The translations under genes and the position numbers were made by a program. The notes under the pieces were generated by a model, which searched no databases, had not been told where the DNA came from, and saw only the letters and a list, made by a program, of their open reading frames with translations. Positions 45,801-54,042 of a DNA stretch of 64,000 nucleotides are shown here, piece after piece. Origin of the DNA: Methylobacterium organophilum (GTDB lineage: Bacteria; Pseudomonadota; Alphaproteobacteria; Rhizobiales; Beijerinckiaceae); contig NZ_BPQV01000016.1 in NCBI RefSeq assembly GCF_022179465.1, positions 1 to 64,000 on the forward strand, written 5' to 3'. Every line of letters begins with the position of its first letter. Positions within the stretch are counted from its first letter, which is position 1.

Positions 45801-48171
45801 CCGCGCCCTCGGCCTCGCCTGGTTCTCGGTCGACCGGGACAAGCGCGGGCTCGCCGTGTCGATCGCGGCCCCGGCCAAGACGAAGCCGCGGGAGACCCTG
45901 ACCGTGCCGGTGACGATCGCCGGGCTCCAGGCCGGCGAGGAAGCGCGGGTGACGCTGGCCGCGGTGGATGTCGGCATCCTCAACCTCACCCGCTACGAGG
46001 CGCCGAACCCGTTCCAGTTCTTCTTCGGCCAGAAGGCCCTGGGGCCGGAGATCCGCGATCTCTACGGCTACCTGATCGACGGCATGCAGGGCGTCCTCGG
46101 CGCGATCCGCTCCGGCGGCGATGCCGGGGGCGCCGAGCTGGCCGACGTGCCGCCGACCCAGGCGCCGCTCGCCCTCTATTCCGGCATCGTCACGGTGAGG
46201 CCGGACGGCACGGCGCAGATCCCCCTGGCGCTGCCGGCCTTCAACGGCACCGCCCGGCTGATGGCCACCGCCTGGACCAAGGGACGGGTGGGGCAGGCCC
46301 AGGCGGATGTGATCGTGCGCGATCCCGTCGTGGTCACGGGCACGCTGCCGCGCTTCCTCAATGTCGGCGACCGCTCGCGCTTCTTCGTGGCGCTCGACAA
46401 TGTCGAGGGCGCGGCGGGCGACTACACCCTCGACCTCGACCTCTCCGGCCCCGTGCTGGTGGCGGGGGACGCGCTCCACCGGACCGTTCGGCTGGAGGCC
46501 GGAGCCAAGGGCCAGCTCGTGATCCCGATCACCGCCGCCGGCCCGGGCACGGCCCGGATCGACCTGACCCTGAGCGGTCCTCGCCTCTCCGAGGGCATCG
46601 GCCAGAGCTTCGCGCTCGCGGTCAATCCGGGCACCGGGCCGCTCCTGCGCCGCACGGTGCGCACGCTCGAGCCCGGCGCCAGCGCCGAGATCGGCCGGGA
46701 GCTTCTGGCCGAGATGCTGCCCGGCACCGGCTCCGTCTCGGTCTCCGTGAGCCAGATCACCGGGATCGACGTGCCGGCCCTGCTCCAGGCCCTCGACCGC
46801 TATCCCTATGGCTGCTCCGAGCAGACGGTGAGCCGGGCCATGCCGCTGCTCTACGTCAACAGCCTCGCCTCCGCCGAGCGGCTGGGCCTCGACGGCAAGC
46901 TCGACGAGCGGGTGCGCGAGGCGATCGACCGGGTGCTCTCCCGCCAGAATTCCGGCGGCGATTTCGGCCTCTGGTCCGCGGGCGAGGCGAGCGACGTCTG
47001 GCTCAACGCCTATGTCACCGACTTCCTCACCCGCGCCCGCGAGCGGGGATTTCCCGTGCCGCAGACCGCTTTCAGCAACGCCCTCGACCGCCTGCGCAAC
47101 GAGGTCGCCAATGCGAGCGAGGTGCGCGACGGCGGCATGGACATCGCCTATGCGGCCTATGTGCTCGCCCGCAACGGCCGCCCGGTGATGGGCGATCTGC
47201 GCTACCTCGCCGATACCAAGCTGTCCGATTTCGCCACCCCGCTCGGGCGCGGGCAGATCGCGGCGGCCCTCGCGCTGCTGGGGGATCGCGGCCGGGCGGC
47301 CAGGGCCTACGAGTCCGCGCTCCAGGCCCTGCGAAGCGAGGCCGATGCGAAGACCTACCGGGCCGATTACGGGACGCGGCTACGCGACGGCGCCGGGCTG
47401 ATCGCGCTGGGGGCCGAGACCGGCCTGCTGCGCGACGCGCTGAAGCCCCTCGCCGCGGTGGTCACGCAGGAGCGGGAGGCGAGCCGCTCTACCAGCACGC
47501 AGGAGAATGCCTGGATGGTGCTCGCCGCCGAGGCCCTGGCGAAGGAAGGGGAGACGCTGTCCGTGGCCGTCGACGGCACCCCCGGCAAGGGGCCGCTCGC
47601 CCGCAGCTTCAAGCCCGCTGCGCTGGAGGCGCGGACGGTGCGCGTGACCAACGAGGGCAAGGACCCGGTCCAGCTCGTGGTCGGCGTCTCCGGAAATCCG
47701 ATCGCGCCGGAGCCGGCGGAGTCCCGCGGCTACACGGTGGAGCGCAGCCTCTACCGGCTCGACGGCACGCCGGTCGACGCCGCCAAGCCCCTGCGCCAGA
47801 ACGACCGGCTCGTGGTGGTGCTGAAGGTGACGGAGGCCAAGGCCAGTGCCGGCCGCCTGCTCCTCGTCGACCGCCTGCCCGCCGGGCTCGAGATTGACAA
47901 CCCGAAGCTCCTCGACACCGACGCCCTGGCGGCCCTGAGCTTCGCCAAGAGCGACGTGCCGCCGGCGCATACCGAGTTCCGCGACGACCGCTTCGTGGCG
48001 GCCTACAACCGGGACACCGAGCAATCGGCCTTCTTCTCGGTGGCCTATACGGTGCGGGCGGTCTCGCCGGGCGTCTACGTGCAGCCGGCCGCCACCATCG
48101 AGGACATGTACCGCCCCGACCGCTTCGGCCGCACCGGCTTCGGCACGGTCGAGGTGGTGGCGAAGGAGTGA
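42856..48171 (+). CDS. bacterial alpha-2-macroglobulin, thioester type
   Basis: Very large periplasmic protein of 1771 residues, the family's usual size. It has a signal peptide (ending LPASAQQP), repeated macroglobulin domains, and a C-terminal alpha-helical thioester domain with C1320 and Q1323 in YPYGCSEQTVS. The intact C-x-E-Q thioester marks a trap that covalently captures attacking proteases, as described for YfhM-type proteins. It is followed immediately by pbpC (TGATG overlap), the classic pairing in which the macroglobulin protects the periplasm while PbpC repairs the wall. The ATG at 42856 has GGAG 9 bases upstream. There is no N-terminal lipobox cysteine, so it is soluble. Confidence 0.93.
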   Translation: MAYGGGLFGCLAAALALSTALVLPASAQQPARPVPAAGSATAPVQKSYQRQELASEGVRLAAALKAEAPAGAKNAAQWRREAESAAKSDEGDGLAELNALAAAVSADPGDPRSWLDYARAANEAGLDEEWDDYQAKERLKRRATVAAYQAYLRARTAADEGKALAKLGEIEGSHSDWRPALDAYRASLALREDAAIRETFDTMRAEHGFRILDYKVDSDAAAPRVCFVFSESLPAKTDMTPYIAVSGSANAAVTSEGAQACVDGLKHGERYAFVLRQGLPSALGDDLLKSADYEIYVRDRAPQARFTGRNYVLPRTGQAGVPVISVNAPKLDVEVFRIGDRGLLPALRSEEFLGQISGWSAKTIGDQKGVSVWKGSLETAKVDLNREAVTAFPVLQAVGKLEAGLYVMVAQPSGTAAQFGGEEEVSADAKATQWFVVSDLGLTAFKGRDGVHVFARSLASAKAVPEAEIRLVARNNDVLASAKTDRQGHAAFAAGLAKGEGGLAPGLVVAQLGEDYGFLDLSLGAFDLTDRGVKGRAASAALEAYVFPERGVYRSGETVALTALLRDSTGAAVPSLPLTLVVKRPDGVEYRRVSVADGGLGGRALAVPLLSGAMHGTWRVAAYTDPKASPVGEASWLVEDYVPERLEVSLTPKIPALKRGEAAAIDVAARYLYGAPGAGLSVTGSVAVQAAAAPGIKGLDGFSIGLDDEAVQATTAEIGEAGTTDAKGNATVSVPVQEVTAPRAMEARITLAVGEPGGRALSRSLTLPILPEGPVLALRKNFSGELREGGTATFDLVLAAPDGRRLAQPGVSWTLSKIERNYQWYRQDGRWSFEPVQNTRRVADGTVDLSAEGPAKLSAPVGFGSYRLEASLPGQPNAAVSVSFTVGWGGSESADVPDLLDLTLDKAAYATGERLRARLQPKFAGSATLAVVSDRVHDILDVAVPEGGTTVEIPVKAEWGPGAYLVATAYRPLDQAAKRMPGRALGLAWFSVDRDKRGLAVSIAAPAKTKPRETLTVPVTIAGLQAGEEARVTLAAVDVGILNLTRYEAPNPFQFFFGQKALGPEIRDLYGYLIDGMQGVLGAIRSGGDAGGAELADVPPTQAPLALYSGIVTVRPDGTAQIPLALPAFNGTARLMATAWTKGRVGQAQADVIVRDPVVVTGTLPRFLNVGDRSRFFVALDNVEGAAGDYTLDLDLSGPVLVAGDALHRTVRLEAGAKGQLVIPITAAGPGTARIDLTLSGPRLSEGIGQSFALAVNPGTGPLLRRTVRTLEPGASAEIGRELLAEMLPGTGSVSVSVSQITGIDVPALLQALDRYPYGCSEQTVSRAMPLLYVNSLASAERLGLDGKLDERVREAIDRVLSRQNSGGDFGLWSAGEASDVWLNAYVTDFLTRARERGFPVPQTAFSNALDRLRNEVANASEVRDGGMDIAYAAYVLARNGRPVMGDLRYLADTKLSDFATPLGRGQIAAALALLGDRGRAARAYESALQALRSEADAKTYRADYGTRLRDGAGLIALGAETGLLRDALKPLAAVVTQEREASRSTSTQENAWMVLAAEALAKEGETLSVAVDGTPGKGPLARSFKPAALEARTVRVTNEGKDPVQLVVGVSGNPIAPEPAESRGYTVERSLYRLDGTPVDAAKPLRQNDRLVVVLKVTEAKASAGRLLLVDRLPAGLEIDNPKLLDTDALAALSFAKSDVPPAHTEFRDDRFVAAYNRDTEQSAFFSVAYTVRAVSPGVYVQPAATIEDMYRPDRFGRTGFGTVEVVAKE

Positions 48172-50390
48172 TGGGGAAGCGGCCGCCAAGGCCCTCTCCC
48201 CTCCGCGGGAGAGGGGGACCCTCGCGTCAGCGAGGGTCGGGAGAGGGGAGCGCCGTCTCCGGAAGGACCTGCGCCGGCCCCTCTCCCGCCTGCTCCGCAG
48301 GCACCCTCCCCCGCAGAGGGGGGAGGAGCGCGGCCGCTGCCCTGCTTCTCTTGCTCGTCCTCGGCCTCGCTCTCTGGCGCTACGCCGCGAGCCTCCCGGC
48401 CCTCGACCTCACGGAGGCATCCCGGCGCTCCACCGTCGTGCTCGACCGGAACGGGGCGCTGCTGCGCCCCTTCGCCACCGCCGACGGGCGCTGGCGGCTG
48501 CCGGTGACGGCGGCGGAGGTCGATCCGCGCTACCTCGCCATGCTCAAGGCCTACGAGGATCGGCGCTTCGACGACCATCCCGGCATCGATCCCGCGGCGC
48601 TGCTGCGGGCCGCCGGACAATGGCTGAGCCAGCGCCGCATCGTCTCGGGGGGCTCGACCCTGTCGATGCAGGTCGCCCGTCTCGTCGAGCCGCGGCCCGA
48701 GCGCTCGCTGACGCAGAAGCTGCGGCAGGCGGTCCGCGCCCTCGCCCTGGAGCGGGCGCAGGGCAAGGCGGCGGTGCTCGATCTCTATCTGGCGCTGGCG
48801 CCCTTCGGCGGCCCGGTGGAGGGCGTGCGGGCGGCGAGCCTCGCCTATTTCGGGCGCGAGCCGGCCCGGCTCTCGGCGGCGGAGGCCGCCCTGCTCGTCG
48901 CCCTGCCGCAATCCCCGGAGACGCGCCGGCCGGATCGCTTCCCCGCCCGGGCCAAGCAGGCCCGCGACCGGGTGCTCGACATCGCCGCCGCCCGCGGCGT
49001 CCTGCCCGCGGCCGAGGCGCAGGCGGCCAAGGCCGAGCCGGTGCCGACGGTGCGAAAGACCTTCCCGATGCTGGCAGCCCATGCCGCCGAGCAGGCGGTG
49101 GCCGCCGATCCCACGGCGCGGGTGATCGCCCTCAGCCTCGACCGCCGCCTGCAGGCGAGCCTCGAAGCCCTGGCCGCGGAGCGTGCCGCCGCGGCGGGGC
49201 CCGGCCTCTCGGCGGCGATCGTGGCGATCGACAACCGCAGCGGCGCGGTGCTCGCCCATGTCGGCAGCGCCGGCTATCTCGATTCCGCCCGGGCCGGCGC
49301 GGTCGATGCCGCCCTGGCCCTGCGCTCCCCCGGCTCGGCGCTGAAGCCCTTCATCTACGCCCTCGCTTTCGAGAACGGCATCGCCCATCCCGAGACGCTG
49401 CTCGACGACCGCCCGGCCCGCTTCGCCGCGAGCTACGCGCCGGAGAACTTCGATCTCACCTTCCAGGGCACGGTGACGGCGCGGCGCGCCCTGCAGCTCT
49501 CGCTCAACGTGCCGGCGGTGGACCTGCTCGATGCGGTCGGCGCCGCCCGCTTCGTCACCCGCCTGCGCGGGGCGGGCGCCGACATCGTTCTGCCGCGGGA
49601 TACGGCGCCCGGCCTGCCGGTGGCGCTCGGCGGCCTCGGCATCCGGCTGGCCGACCTCGCCCGGCTCTATGCGGGGTTTGCCCGTGGGGGGGCGGTGCCG
49701 CCCTGGCGCGAGCGCATCGTCTCCGCCGCGCCGGAGCCGGAGCGCAGCGTCGCCGATCCCGTCTCCGCCTGGTACGTGGCGGACATCCTGCGCGGGGCGC
49801 CCCCGCCGGAGAACGCCCTGACCGGGCGCCTCGCCTTCAAGACCGGCACCTCCTACGGCTATCGCGACGCCTGGGCGGTCGGGTTCGACCGGCGCGTCAC
49901 CATCGCGGTCTGGGTCGGGCGCCCGGACGGCGCGGCCGTTCCCGGGCTGGTCGGGCGGCTCGTGGCCGCGCCGGTGCTGTTCGATGCCTTCGCCCGTTAC
50001 GGCGGCGAGCCGGAGCCCCTGCCGATGCCGCGGGACGCCCTGGTCGCCACCACGGCGAGCCTGCCGCCGCCCCTGCGCCACATCCGCAAGGACGCGCCGA
50101 AGACGCTGGCCGCCACCCTCGGCGTGCCCCTGAAGATCGCCTACCCGCCGGACGGCGCGCGGGTCGAGCTCGGCCTGTCGGAGAACGGCGCCGTGCGCAG
50201 CGAGGCCGCGACCCTGGCGCTCAAGGCGCTCGGCGGCGAGCCGCCGCTCACCTGGATGGTCGACGGCGCTCCGGTGGCCGAAGGCCTGAGGCGGCAGACG
50301 GACTGGCACCCCGAGGGCGCCGGTTTCGCCCGCATCTCGGTGATGGACGCGAAGGGCGCCAGCGACAGCGTGGTGGTGCGGCTCGAATAG
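48171..50390 (+). CDS. pbpC: penicillin-binding protein 1C
   Basis: Bifunctional peptidoglycan synthase of 739 residues. After one membrane helix (AAALLLLLVLGLALW) comes the GT51 glycosyltransferase (EDRRFDDHPGID, RIVSGGSTLSMQ). The transpeptidase has S-x-x-K in GSALKPF, SLN in LQLSLNVPAV and KTGTS. A C-terminal BiPBP_C domain follows. The ATG overlaps the macroglobulin stop. The first 55 residues are unusual, a charged Pro/Arg/Gly-rich stretch encoded by a palindromic repeat at 48190-48335. No ATG or GTG lies between the repeat and the helix; a TTG within the helix (LLLL region) is the only alternative and would damage it. Confidence 0.92.
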   Translation: MGKRPPRPSPLRGRGGPSRQRGSGEGSAVSGRTCAGPSPACSAGTLPRRGGRSAAAALLLLLVLGLALWRYAASLPALDLTEASRRSTVVLDRNGALLRPFATADGRWRLPVTAAEVDPRYLAMLKAYEDRRFDDHPGIDPAALLRAAGQWLSQRRIVSGGSTLSMQVARLVEPRPERSLTQKLRQAVRALALERAQGKAAVLDLYLALAPFGGPVEGVRAASLAYFGREPARLSAAEAALLVALPQSPETRRPDRFPARAKQARDRVLDIAAARGVLPAAEAQAAKAEPVPTVRKTFPMLAAHAAEQAVAADPTARVIALSLDRRLQASLEALAAERAAAAGPGLSAAIVAIDNRSGAVLAHVGSAGYLDSARAGAVDAALALRSPGSALKPFIYALAFENGIAHPETLLDDRPARFAASYAPENFDLTFQGTVTARRALQLSLNVPAVDLLDAVGAARFVTRLRGAGADIVLPRDTAPGLPVALGGLGIRLADLARLYAGFARGGAVPPWRERIVSAAPEPERSVADPVSAWYVADILRGAPPPENALTGRLAFKTGTSYGYRDAWAVGFDRRVTIAVWVGRPDGAAVPGLVGRLVAAPVLFDAFARYGGEPEPLPMPRDALVATTASLPPPLRHIRKDAPKTLAATLGVPLKIAYPPDGARVELGLSENGAVRSEAATLALKALGGEPPLTWMVDGAPVAEGLRRQTDWHPEGAGFARISVMDAKGASDSVVVRLE
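48190..48335. repeat. palindromic repeat element within pbpC 5' end
   Basis: Composite of GC-rich inverted repeats. Stem CCCTCTCCC / GGGAGAGGG (48192-48200 with 48207-48215) is followed by GACCCTCGC / GCGAGGGTC (48217-48225 with 48230-48238). A second unit near 48280-48330 contains GCCTGC/GCAGGC and a CCTCCCCC/GGGGGAGG pair. The style is that of REP-like elements dispersed in alphaproteobacterial genomes; copy number cannot be checked here. It is in frame and translated as the N-terminal tail of PbpC. Confidence 0.65.
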
Positions 50391-50458
50391 GCCGGCCGAT
50401 GGCTGGTCTGCGCGGGCGCCGCTGGCGGGGCGGCCCCGCCCGAAATAGATCAGGCGCC

Positions 50459-51052
50459 ATGAGCACGACCCGCATCGTCTGCATCCGCCACGGCGAATCG
50501 ACCTTCAATGCGGTGCATCAGGCCACGGGGCGCGACCCCGGCCATATCGACGCTCCCCTGTCCGAGCGCGGCCGCCGCCAAGTCGCCGCGGCCCGGGGAT
50601 CCCTGCGGGACATTCCCTTCGAGCTGGTGGTGACGTCCCCGCTGACCCGCGCGCTGCAGACCACCGCCGGCCTTTTCGCCGATCATCCGGCCAAGCCGCA
50701 GGTCCTGGTCGAGGTGCTCCACCGCGAATGTCAGGAGAGCAGCTGCGATGTCGGCCGCGCCGCTTCCCTGCTCGCGCGCGAATTCCCGGATTTCCGCGTG
50801 GACCACCTGCCCGAGACCTGGTGGTACGCCGAGGGCGAGGTCGGGCCGGAGGGCTGGCATGTCGAGCCCCGCCCCCTGTTCGAGGCCCGGGTGGAGGGGT
50901 TTCGCGACTTCCTGCGGGCGCGGCCGGAGCGGACCATCGCCGTGGTCGGCCACTGCACCTTCTTCTACCACCTGACCGGACGGTGGCTGGAGAACTGCGA
51001 GGCCCTGGAGATCGACCTCGACAGCCCCTCCCGGGCCTCCGCGCGCGCCTGA
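50459..51052 (+). CDS. histidine phosphatase superfamily protein
   Basis: Enzyme of 197 residues in the phosphoglycerate-mutase/SixA-like superfamily. The phosphoacceptor histidine is in CIRHGEST, the second arginine in TSPLTRALQT, and the second histidine in VVGHCTFFY. Phosphatase or mutase action on a small metabolite or phosphoprotein is expected; the substrate is unknown. The ATG at 50459 is directly before the family N-terminus. It lies 68 bases after pbpC on the same strand. Confidence 0.85.
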   Translation: MSTTRIVCIRHGESTFNAVHQATGRDPGHIDAPLSERGRRQVAAARGSLRDIPFELVVTSPLTRALQTTAGLFADHPAKPQVLVEVLHRECQESSCDVGRAASLLAREFPDFRVDHLPETWWYAEGEVGPEGWHVEPRPLFEARVEGFRDFLRARPERTIAVVGHCTFFYHLTGRWLENCEALEIDLDSPSRASARA

Positions 51053-51055
51053 CCC

Positions 51056-51085
51056 GGCCCTCGCTCCGCTCGCACAGCGAGGGCC
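51056..51085. terminator. hairpin between convergent phosphatase and porin-like genes
   Basis: Perfect 10-bp stem GGCCCTCGCT / AGCGAGGGCC with a ten-base loop, placed just after the phosphatase stop and just before the minus-strand outer-membrane gene's end. Probably terminates both transcripts. Confidence 0.6.
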
Positions 51086-51094
51086 GGCGAAGCG

Positions 51095-51829
51095 TCAGAA
51101 CCGGTAGTTCACGCCGGCCCGGACCACCGCGAAGCCGGGATCGGTCTTGGCGAGGCCGTAATAGGCGGGAACCGAGGAATCGTAGACGGTCGTGCTGGTG
51201 CTGCTCTGCTTCAGGTTGACGTAGAGGGCCTCGATCTTGGCCGAGAGCTTTTCGGTGAAGGCGTATTCGAAGCCGCCGCCGAAGGCGTAGCCGGTGCGGA
51301 AGTCGCTCGGCAGCGTGCCCGTGTAGGACGCGGCATAGGACGACTTCGAGCCCCCGCCATAGGCGAAGCCGCCGGTGCCGTAGATCAGCACGCGATCGAA
51401 GGCGTAGCCGACCCGGCCGCGGACGGTTCCGAAATAGTCGAGGGTGGAGCCGATCGTGTAATAGGGCGTGGTGCCGAGATAGGCGGCATCCGCCTTGGCG
51501 AAGGCCGTGCCCTGGATGTCGGTCTCGACGCCGACCACGAAGCCGGCGCCCGGCGTGAACTGGTAATTGTAGCCGATCTGGCCGCCGCCGAGGAAACCGC
51601 CGCGATCGGTCTTGCTCTGGGTCACGGTGCCGTAGGTCGCGTCCGTGAAGCTGCTCGGGGCGCTGCGGAAGCCGTAACCCGCATTCACGCCCGCATAGAA
51701 GCCGGTCCAGGTGAAGGCCGGCGGGACCGGCGGCAGGGGCGGGGCCGCGCGCCGCGGCAGGTCGGCGGCCTGGGCGGAGGCCAGCCCGGTGCCGAGGCAG
51801 AGCAGGGCGGCGGAGATCGGTTTCAGCAT
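51095..51829 (-). CDS. Omp25/31-type outer-membrane beta-barrel protein
   Basis: Protein of 244 residues with a signal peptide (MLKPISAALLCLGTGLASAQA) and a short Pro-rich linker. An eight-stranded barrel follows (FTWTGFYAGVNAGYGF, FLGGGQIGYNYQF, YFGTVRGRVGYAFDRVLIYGTGGFAYGGG), ending in the barrel-insertion signal VNYRF. This is the Omp25/Omp31/RopB class that is abundant in Rhizobiales; it stabilises the envelope. It is a single-gene unit with the phosphatase convergent to it. Confidence 0.92.
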   Translation of the reverse strand: MLKPISAALLCLGTGLASAQAADLPRRAAPPLPPVPPAFTWTGFYAGVNAGYGFRSAPSSFTDATYGTVTQSKTDRGGFLGGGQIGYNYQFTPGAGFVVGVETDIQGTAFAKADAAYLGTTPYYTIGSTLDYFGTVRGRVGYAFDRVLIYGTGGFAYGGGSKSSYAASYTGTLPSDFRTGYAFGGGFEYAFTEKLSAKIEALYVNLKQSSTSTTVYDSSVPAYYGLAKTDPGFAVVRAGVNYRF

Positions 51830-52216
51830 CGCAGGTCCTCGTGAGGTCGAAGGGTTCGGGGTCGGTGCGGCTCAGCGGCCGAGGAGCAGCAGGCCGAGCG
51901 CGGCGAGGGCGAGGGCCAACCCGAGGGGCACCTCTCGCCCGACAGCCGCGTTCTGCGGTGCTCGGGCTTCGAAGCGGCTCGCGGTGGGCCGGCGAAAGGC
52001 CTTGGGAAGCATGGGCAATTCGGATCGTGCGCCGGGCCGCCATCCGGTTCGGGGAACCGGCGGCGGCCCCGAACTAATGCGTGGGAAATTTTCACACGTC
52101 AACGCGGCGTGCCTCATTCGCGTGTGCTGGCGCACGCGCGACGGGCGTCGGGAATTCCGGTTCAGCCCTTCATAGGGGCGACGATGGCGGGCCCTGGAGC
52201 TTGGAAATGTGCCCGG
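51830..52216. other. intergenic region with one possible small gene
   Basis: 387 bases upstream of the outer-membrane gene and downstream of the 52.2 kb unknown gene. The promoter of the outer-membrane gene should be here. The only frame with possible character is the 46-codon minus-strand one listed separately. Nothing else I can support. Confidence 0.4.
51872..52012 (-). CDS. possible small tail-anchored protein
   Basis: Forty-six residues: a basic N-terminal half (PKAFRRPTASRFEAR) and a C-terminal hydrophobic helix (LGLALALAALGLLLLG) ending in R. The charge pattern is that of a small tail-anchored membrane protein. The ribosome site is weak and no family is recognised. Confidence 0.3.
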   Translation of the reverse strand: MLPKAFRRPTASRFEARAPQNAAVGREVPLGLALALAALGLLLLGR

Positions 52217-52942
52217 TCAGGTGCGGGCGCGGGCCGTCTCCATCCGGCGGCCGGCCTCGATCACGTCGATCGTCGGCGCCTGCCGTCCGATCGCGAGCGC
52301 TTCGTCGAGGATCGACACGGCGGTCGGCCAGATGCCCTCCGCGAAGGGGGCGGCGCCTTCCGCGACCTCCGCCGCGCAGCGGGCGTCGTCGAAGGCCTTC
52401 ACGGCCGCGGTGCCGGTGCGGGCGACGGCGGCGGCCCGGGCGCCCTGGACCCAGGCCCGGCGGTAGCCTGCCATCTGGGACAGGGCGCCGCCCTGGTTCT
52501 GGGCGATCCGGGCCGCCGACAGGGCCGCCCGCGGGTCGGGGGCGGTCTCGCAGCGGGCCGCGAGGGCGGGCAGGCCGGCCCGGTCGAGGAGCGGGGGCAG
52601 GATGCGGCGCACGCTCTCGGTGGCGAGGAAGGTGGTTCGCCGGGTCTCGACCTCCGGCCCGTCCGCCGAGCCGGAGAGCCGCAGCACGAAGGCCATCAGG
52701 CGTCCGCGCTCGGCATCGGGCATCGCGTCGTTGAGGCCGAGCGCATAGGCCGCCAGCGGGCGCGAGAAGCAGGGCGGGCAATCCTCGCTGCCGCGGATCG
52801 CCCGGTAGGGCAGGCCCGCGGCCACGATCGCCGCCTCGTTGATGCAGGTGCCGCCCTCCGGCCCCGGAAATTCGTGCGAGCCGGCGAGCAGGCGCCAATT
52901 CAGGATGCGGCCGAAGGCGTCGGGCAGGCTCGATGCGCTCAA
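52217..52942 (-). CDS. conserved-looking protein of unknown function
   Basis: Protein of 241 residues without signal peptide or membrane segment. The opening block (ILNWRLLAGSHEFPGPEGGTCINEAAIVAAG) and the cysteines in EDCPPCFSRPLAAYALGLND look conserved, but I do not recognise the family. No ATG is available; the TTG at 52942 has an excellent GAGGAGAGG site 4 bases upstream. A GTG 36 bases earlier is the alternative. It lies next to nickel/cobalt genes on the same strand but is separated by a 78-base gap. Confidence 0.7.
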   Translation of the reverse strand: MSASSLPDAFGRILNWRLLAGSHEFPGPEGGTCINEAAIVAAGLPYRAIRGSEDCPPCFSRPLAAYALGLNDAMPDAERGRLMAFVLRLSGSADGPEVETRRTTFLATESVRRILPPLLDRAGLPALAARCETAPDPRAALSAARIAQNQGGALSQMAGYRRAWVQGARAAAVARTGTAAVKAFDDARCAAEVAEGAAPFAEGIWPTAVSILDEALAIGRQAPTIDVIEAGRRMETARART

Positions 52943-53019
52943 GGGCCTCTCCTCGCGTGTCCGCAGGGAGAGTGGCACGCGGGCGACGCGCTGGCGAGGG
53001 GGGAGCCGACCCTGCGGCG

Positions 53020-54042
53020 TCAGCCGCCCGCCGCCGTCGCGAGCCCGGTGAGCAGGGCCGCCCCGAGCACCAGCACGAAGGCGGCGGCCACGAGTTCGAG
53101 GCCGCCGATGGCCAGCGTGCCGGCCTGGCCCCGTCCGCCCGCGAGGCGCAGGGCGAGGGCCTTGGCGAAGACCGCGAGGCTCGCCAGCGCCCCCGTGGTC
53201 AGGGCCGTGCCGGCGGCCATGGCGAAGGTCGCGCCGATCCCGGCCGCGAGCATGCCCTGGGAGGCGCAGAAGACCAGGATCAGCACGGCGCCGGCGCAGG
53301 GGCGCGTGCCGGCGGCGAGCACGACGCCGATGCGCTCGCGCCAGGTCTCCAGCCGGGAGACGGTCTCGGCATCGCTCAGATGCCGGTGCCCGCAGCCCGG
53401 CCCGCAGGCGGCGGCCGGCTCGGCCGCGAGCAGAGCCGCGAGCCGACCAGCCTTGCGCCAGGTGACGGCGAGGCCGAGCAGGGCGACGAGGGCGAAGCTC
53501 ACCGTCTCGATCAGTGTGCCGGCCCGCGTCATGCCGGCCGCGGTGGCGTTGAGCAGGAGGGTGCCGATCCCCACGATCGCGATCGCCACCAGGGCCTGGA
53601 GCAGGGCGGCGGCGGCGCTCAGGGCGAAGCCGCGCCGCAGGATCTTCTCGCCGGCGACGATGTAACCGGCGATCACCGCCTTGCCGTGGCCGGGGCCGGC
53701 GGCGTGGAAGACCCCGTAGGCGAAGCCGAGCAGGGCCAGGGCCTCCCAGCCGCCGCCATGCTTCAGGGCGGAGACGGCCCCGCGCAGGCTCTGGGCGAAG
53801 CTCGCCTGGATCGCGAGCAGCCGCCCGCCCAGGCCCGTGGCCGCGGGGGCGGTCTCGCGGAAACCGATGCCGAAGGGGGAGCGCGGGGGCGGGGCGGTCA
53901 GGCCCGGCGCCACCAGCCAGACGAGGCCGGCCAGCACGCCGGCGGCCAGGGCGATGGCGCCGAGCGCCAGGGCGATCCGCAGGAGCAGGGAATGCCCCCC
54001 GCCCTTCGCGACGGGAAGCGTCGGCGCGGCGCTTACGGACAC
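53020..54042 (-). CDS. NicO-family nickel/cobalt transporter (RcnA-like)
   Basis: Membrane protein of 340 residues with six or more helices. The NicO signature HAAGPGHGKAVIAGY and the later GTRPCAGAVLIL block are present. The central loop carries cysteines and histidines (ACGPGCGHRHLSD) suited to binding metal. Family members export or import nickel and cobalt. The GTG start overlaps the DUF1007 stop by 10 bases, so the pair is cotranslated. Confidence 0.88.
   Translation of the reverse strand: MSVSAAPTLPVAKGGGHSLLLRIALALGAIALAAGVLAGLVWLVAPGLTAPPPRSPFGIGFRETAPAATGLGGRLLAIQASFAQSLRGAVSALKHGGGWEALALLGFAYGVFHAAGPGHGKAVIAGYIVAGEKILRRGFALSAAAALLQALVAIAIVGIGTLLLNATAAGMTRAGTLIETVSFALVALLGLAVTWRKAGRLAALLAAEPAAACGPGCGHRHLSDAETVSRLETWRERIGVVLAAGTRPCAGAVLILVFCASQGMLAAGIGATFAMAAGTALTTGALASLAVFAKALALRLAGGRGQAGTLAIGGLELVAAAFVLVLGAALLTGLATAAGG

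Noticed and set aside
42808-46479. 1223-codon open frame on the minus strand opposite the macroglobulin gene
   Set aside because: It is an antisense shadow: high-GC codon bias of the real gene leaves the opposite frame open. Its product is low-complexity (Arg, Gly, Glu, His-rich), with no family content.
45324-47897. 857-codon plus-strand frame inside the macroglobulin gene
   Set aside because: Same-strand shadow, Arg/Gly/Pro-rich, entirely inside a better-supported gene.
48190-48335. CRISPR array
   Set aside because: The repeated elements are different inverted repeats without regular spacers; nothing elsewhere in the window has regular repeat-spacer periodicity.
48075-50309. 744-codon minus-strand frame opposite pbpC
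   Set aside because: Antisense shadow of pbpC with biased composition and no homology-like blocks.
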